64,000 nucleotides of DNA from SpSt-539 sp964549445 (GTDB lineage: Bacteria > Planctomycetota > Phycisphaerae > UBA1845 > UTPLA1), in the NCBI GenBank assembly GCA_964549445.1, contig CAZJVS010000011.1, forward strand, positions 1-64,000. The letters run 5' to 3'. The position numbers and the translations under genes were made by a program. The notes under the pieces are model-generated. The model was not told where the DNA came from. It saw only the letters and a program-made list of their open reading frames with translations, and did no database searches. Positions 62,742 to 64,000 of this stretch are shown one piece after another; position 1 is the first letter of the stretch; every line of letters starts with the position of its first letter.

Positions 62742-63332
62742 ATGTCCGAACTTCCCATGAACATGAGTATTGGACGCATCGGTCTGCACAAGTTGCAGGC
62801 AATCTGGGGCACGCTGGTGGCGTTGGGGATTTTGCTGATTTTGCTGGGGATGGTCGCGATCGGATCGTCGGTGTTCGCGACGGTCGTTTCGGTGTCGTTG
62901 TTTGGATGGCTGCTGTTCGTCGGCGGGTGCGTGCAACTCATTCATGCGTTCATGGCGCGGCACTGGCACGGTTGGCTTGTGCCGTTGCTGGGGGCGATTC
63001 TCCAGATCATCGTCGGAATGATGATTGCGTATAACCCGCTCAAGGGGGCGGAAGTGCTGACGATTCTTCTGGCGGCGGGATTCATGATCAGCGGGCTGTT
63101 CCGCGTTGTGGCGGGACTCTCGATGGACACGCCGCACCGCGGCTGGGTATTCCTCAACGGATTGATCACGCTCGTTCTCGGTGTCCTGATCTGGCGGCAG
63201 TGGCCGGTCAGCGGACTATGGGTGATCGGGATGTTCATCGGGATTGATCTTCTTTTTGCGGGGTGGACGTGCCTGATGCTTGGATTGGCGGTGCGGCGGC
63301 CGGTGAAAGCGGCGGCGGCTGCGATGAAATGA
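62742..63332 (+). CDS. HdeD-like membrane protein
   Basis: 196 residues from ATG 62742, with AAGGAG eight bases upstream. About six hydrophobic segments in three helical pairs, the HdeD (DUF308) pattern, with the recurring GLFRVVAGL and VLGVLIWRQWPVSG blocks between them. HdeD in enterobacteria helps at high cell density and in acid resistance; in other bacteria the role is unknown. The C-terminus is basic. The following permease is on the other strand. Confidence 0.85.
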   Translation: MSELPMNMSIGRIGLHKLQAIWGTLVALGILLILLGMVAIGSSVFATVVSVSLFGWLLFVGGCVQLIHAFMARHWHGWLVPLLGAILQIIVGMMIAYNPLKGAEVLTILLAAGFMISGLFRVVAGLSMDTPHRGWVFLNGLITLVLGVLIWRQWPVSGLWVIGMFIGIDLLFAGWTCLMLGLAVRRPVKAAAAAMK

Positions 63333-63342
63333 TGCGATCGGA

Positions 63343-64000
63343 TTATTCGAATCGAAGCGCGTCGATGGGGTCGAGTCGGCTGGCGCGCCAAGCGGGATAA
63401 AAACCGAAAAAGACTCCGACGAGCAAAGCGAAGACGACGGAGATCGTCACCGACCAGGGGGTGACGATCAGTTCCCAGCCCTTGTCCTGATTGATCGATT
63501 CGAGCGCTCGCGATGCGCCAACGCCGATGAGGACACCCACCAGGCCGCCGGTGCAGCAGAGCAGAATCGCTTCGATCAGGAACTGGCCGAGGATGGTGAC
63601 GGGGTTGGCGCCGATTGCCATGCGCAGGCCGATCTCGCGGGTTCGCTCGGTCACGGAGACGAGCATGATGTTCATGATGCCGACGCCGCCGACGACGAGC
63701 GAGACGGAGGCGATGACCAGCAGCAGGCGGCTGAAGACCTCGGTGGTTTCCTCCTGAAGCTGAGCGTTCTCGGAGAGGTCGAAGATACGGAAGTCGTCGG
63801 GGTCGGTGGCGTTGAGTCGGTGACGCTCGCGGAGCAACTGGCGGACCTGCTCGCGAACGACGGGCATGGGAATTCCGGGCTTGGCGGCGGCGAGCATGGT
63901 GCCCGACTTTTCCTGGCCGGCGACCTTGGTCTGGAAGGTGCGGAAGGGGAAGACGATGCAGTCGTCGTAATCGCGGCCGTCGGAGCTGCGGCCCTTGGCG
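63343..64000 (-). CDS. MacB/FtsX-type ABC permease, 5' end outside the window
   Basis: The last 219 codons or so of a permease whose N-terminal part lies beyond base 64000; no in-frame stop occurs up to the edge. The extracytoplasmic part ends with FPFRTFQTKVAG and the periplasmic helical region, followed by the FtsX transmembrane unit (LLLVIASVSLVVGGVGIMNIMLVSVTERTREIGLRMAIGA, residues near the end, quoted in short as GGVGIMNIMLVSVTERTREIG) and the FGFYPAWRASRLDPIDALR tail. Such proteins pump lipoproteins or peptides with an ATPase encoded elsewhere. Confidence 0.85.
   Translation of the reverse strand, partial: AKGRSSDGRDYDDCIVFPFRTFQTKVAGQEKSGTMLAAAKPGIPMPVVREQVRQLLRERHRLNATDPDDFRIFDLSENAQLQEETTEVFSRLLLVIASVSLVVGGVGIMNIMLVSVTERTREIGLRMAIGANPVTILGQFLIEAILLCCTGGLVGVLIGVGASRALESINQDKGWELIVTPWSVTISVVFALLVGVFFGFYPAWRASRLDPIDALRFE

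Overview
The window is GC-rich bacterial DNA that looks like Planctomycetota, most plausibly a Phycisphaerae-type lineage. The evidence is the mix of secreted proteins with PEP-CTERM tails, Cys-motif C-terminal anchors, thrombospondin type 3 repeats and dockerin-like C-termini; a DUF1559-like pseudopilin; small 'CRKCGYPLRGL' zinc-ribbon membrane proteins; and repeat-rich intergenic DNA. Lipid A/KDO synthesis (waaA) indicates a Gram-negative envelope. The lineage call is inference from gene content; no 16S is present.

Layout. 1-4.7 kb: a radical SAM protein cut by the left edge, a Glu/Leu-type dehydrogenase on the minus strand, panC and two small membrane proteins. 5-12.3 kb: exported proteins (a propeller with a dockerin-like tail, a metallophosphoesterase lipoprotein, and a tandemly duplicated pair of PEP-CTERM gene plus partner gene in which the first partner carries an in-frame stop), with about 1.1 kb of repeat-rich non-coding DNA. 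12.7-18.1 kb: a Gly-rich zinc-ribbon protein, the c-di-AMP module cdaA-cdaR, and class II ribonucleotide reductase nrdJ behind a structured leader. 18.5-23.8 kb: a secreted six-repeat propeller, a pseudopilin gene interrupted by a -1 shift at a G7 tract, a zinc-ribbon membrane protein, a DUF2203 protein and an 8-oxoguanine deaminase-type amidohydrolase. 23.8-31.7 kb: a compact minus-strand run (thioredoxin-like/TPR, elbB, M20 peptidase, rhodanese, SEC-C, waaA, epimerase, rarA). 31.8-38.4 kb: proline dehydrogenase, HAD hydrolase, a Cys-anchor exported protein, ABC-F ATPase and an HIBADH-like oxidoreductase. 38.4-43 kb: a GH17 glucanase, tRNA-Leu(CAG), a NADAR protein with a probable CTG start, then about 1.7 kb of hairpin repeats and a small lipoprotein. 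43-46 kb: dicarboxylate/amino-acid symporter, mtnP and apt (adenine salvage). 46-58 kb: two giant tandem paralogous subtilisin-like exoproteins with dockerin-like ends, each with a matching promoter and its own terminator. 58-64 kb: an ABC exporter fused to a DUF1854 domain, a DUF4286 protein, aminoacyl-histidine dipeptidase, an HdeD-like membrane protein and a MacB/FtsX permease cut by the right edge.

Two themes connect the region. The first is export: three dockerin-like proteins, two PEP-CTERM proteins and two proteins with a Cys-Gly-Ala-Gly type anchor suggest parallel surface-sorting routes; no sorting enzyme or cohesin lies in the window. The second is structured intergenic DNA: two distant non-coding loci (8.6-9.5 and 40.9-41.4 kb) share the same elements in the same order, and 41.7-42.3 kb holds five hairpin copies with compensatory changes. 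The most distinctive single items are the ABC-DUF1854 fusion, the frame-shifted pseudopilin at a correctly phased G_GGG_GGG heptamer, the DMG variant of the CdaA catalytic motif, and the duplicated exoprotease with its extra internal module.
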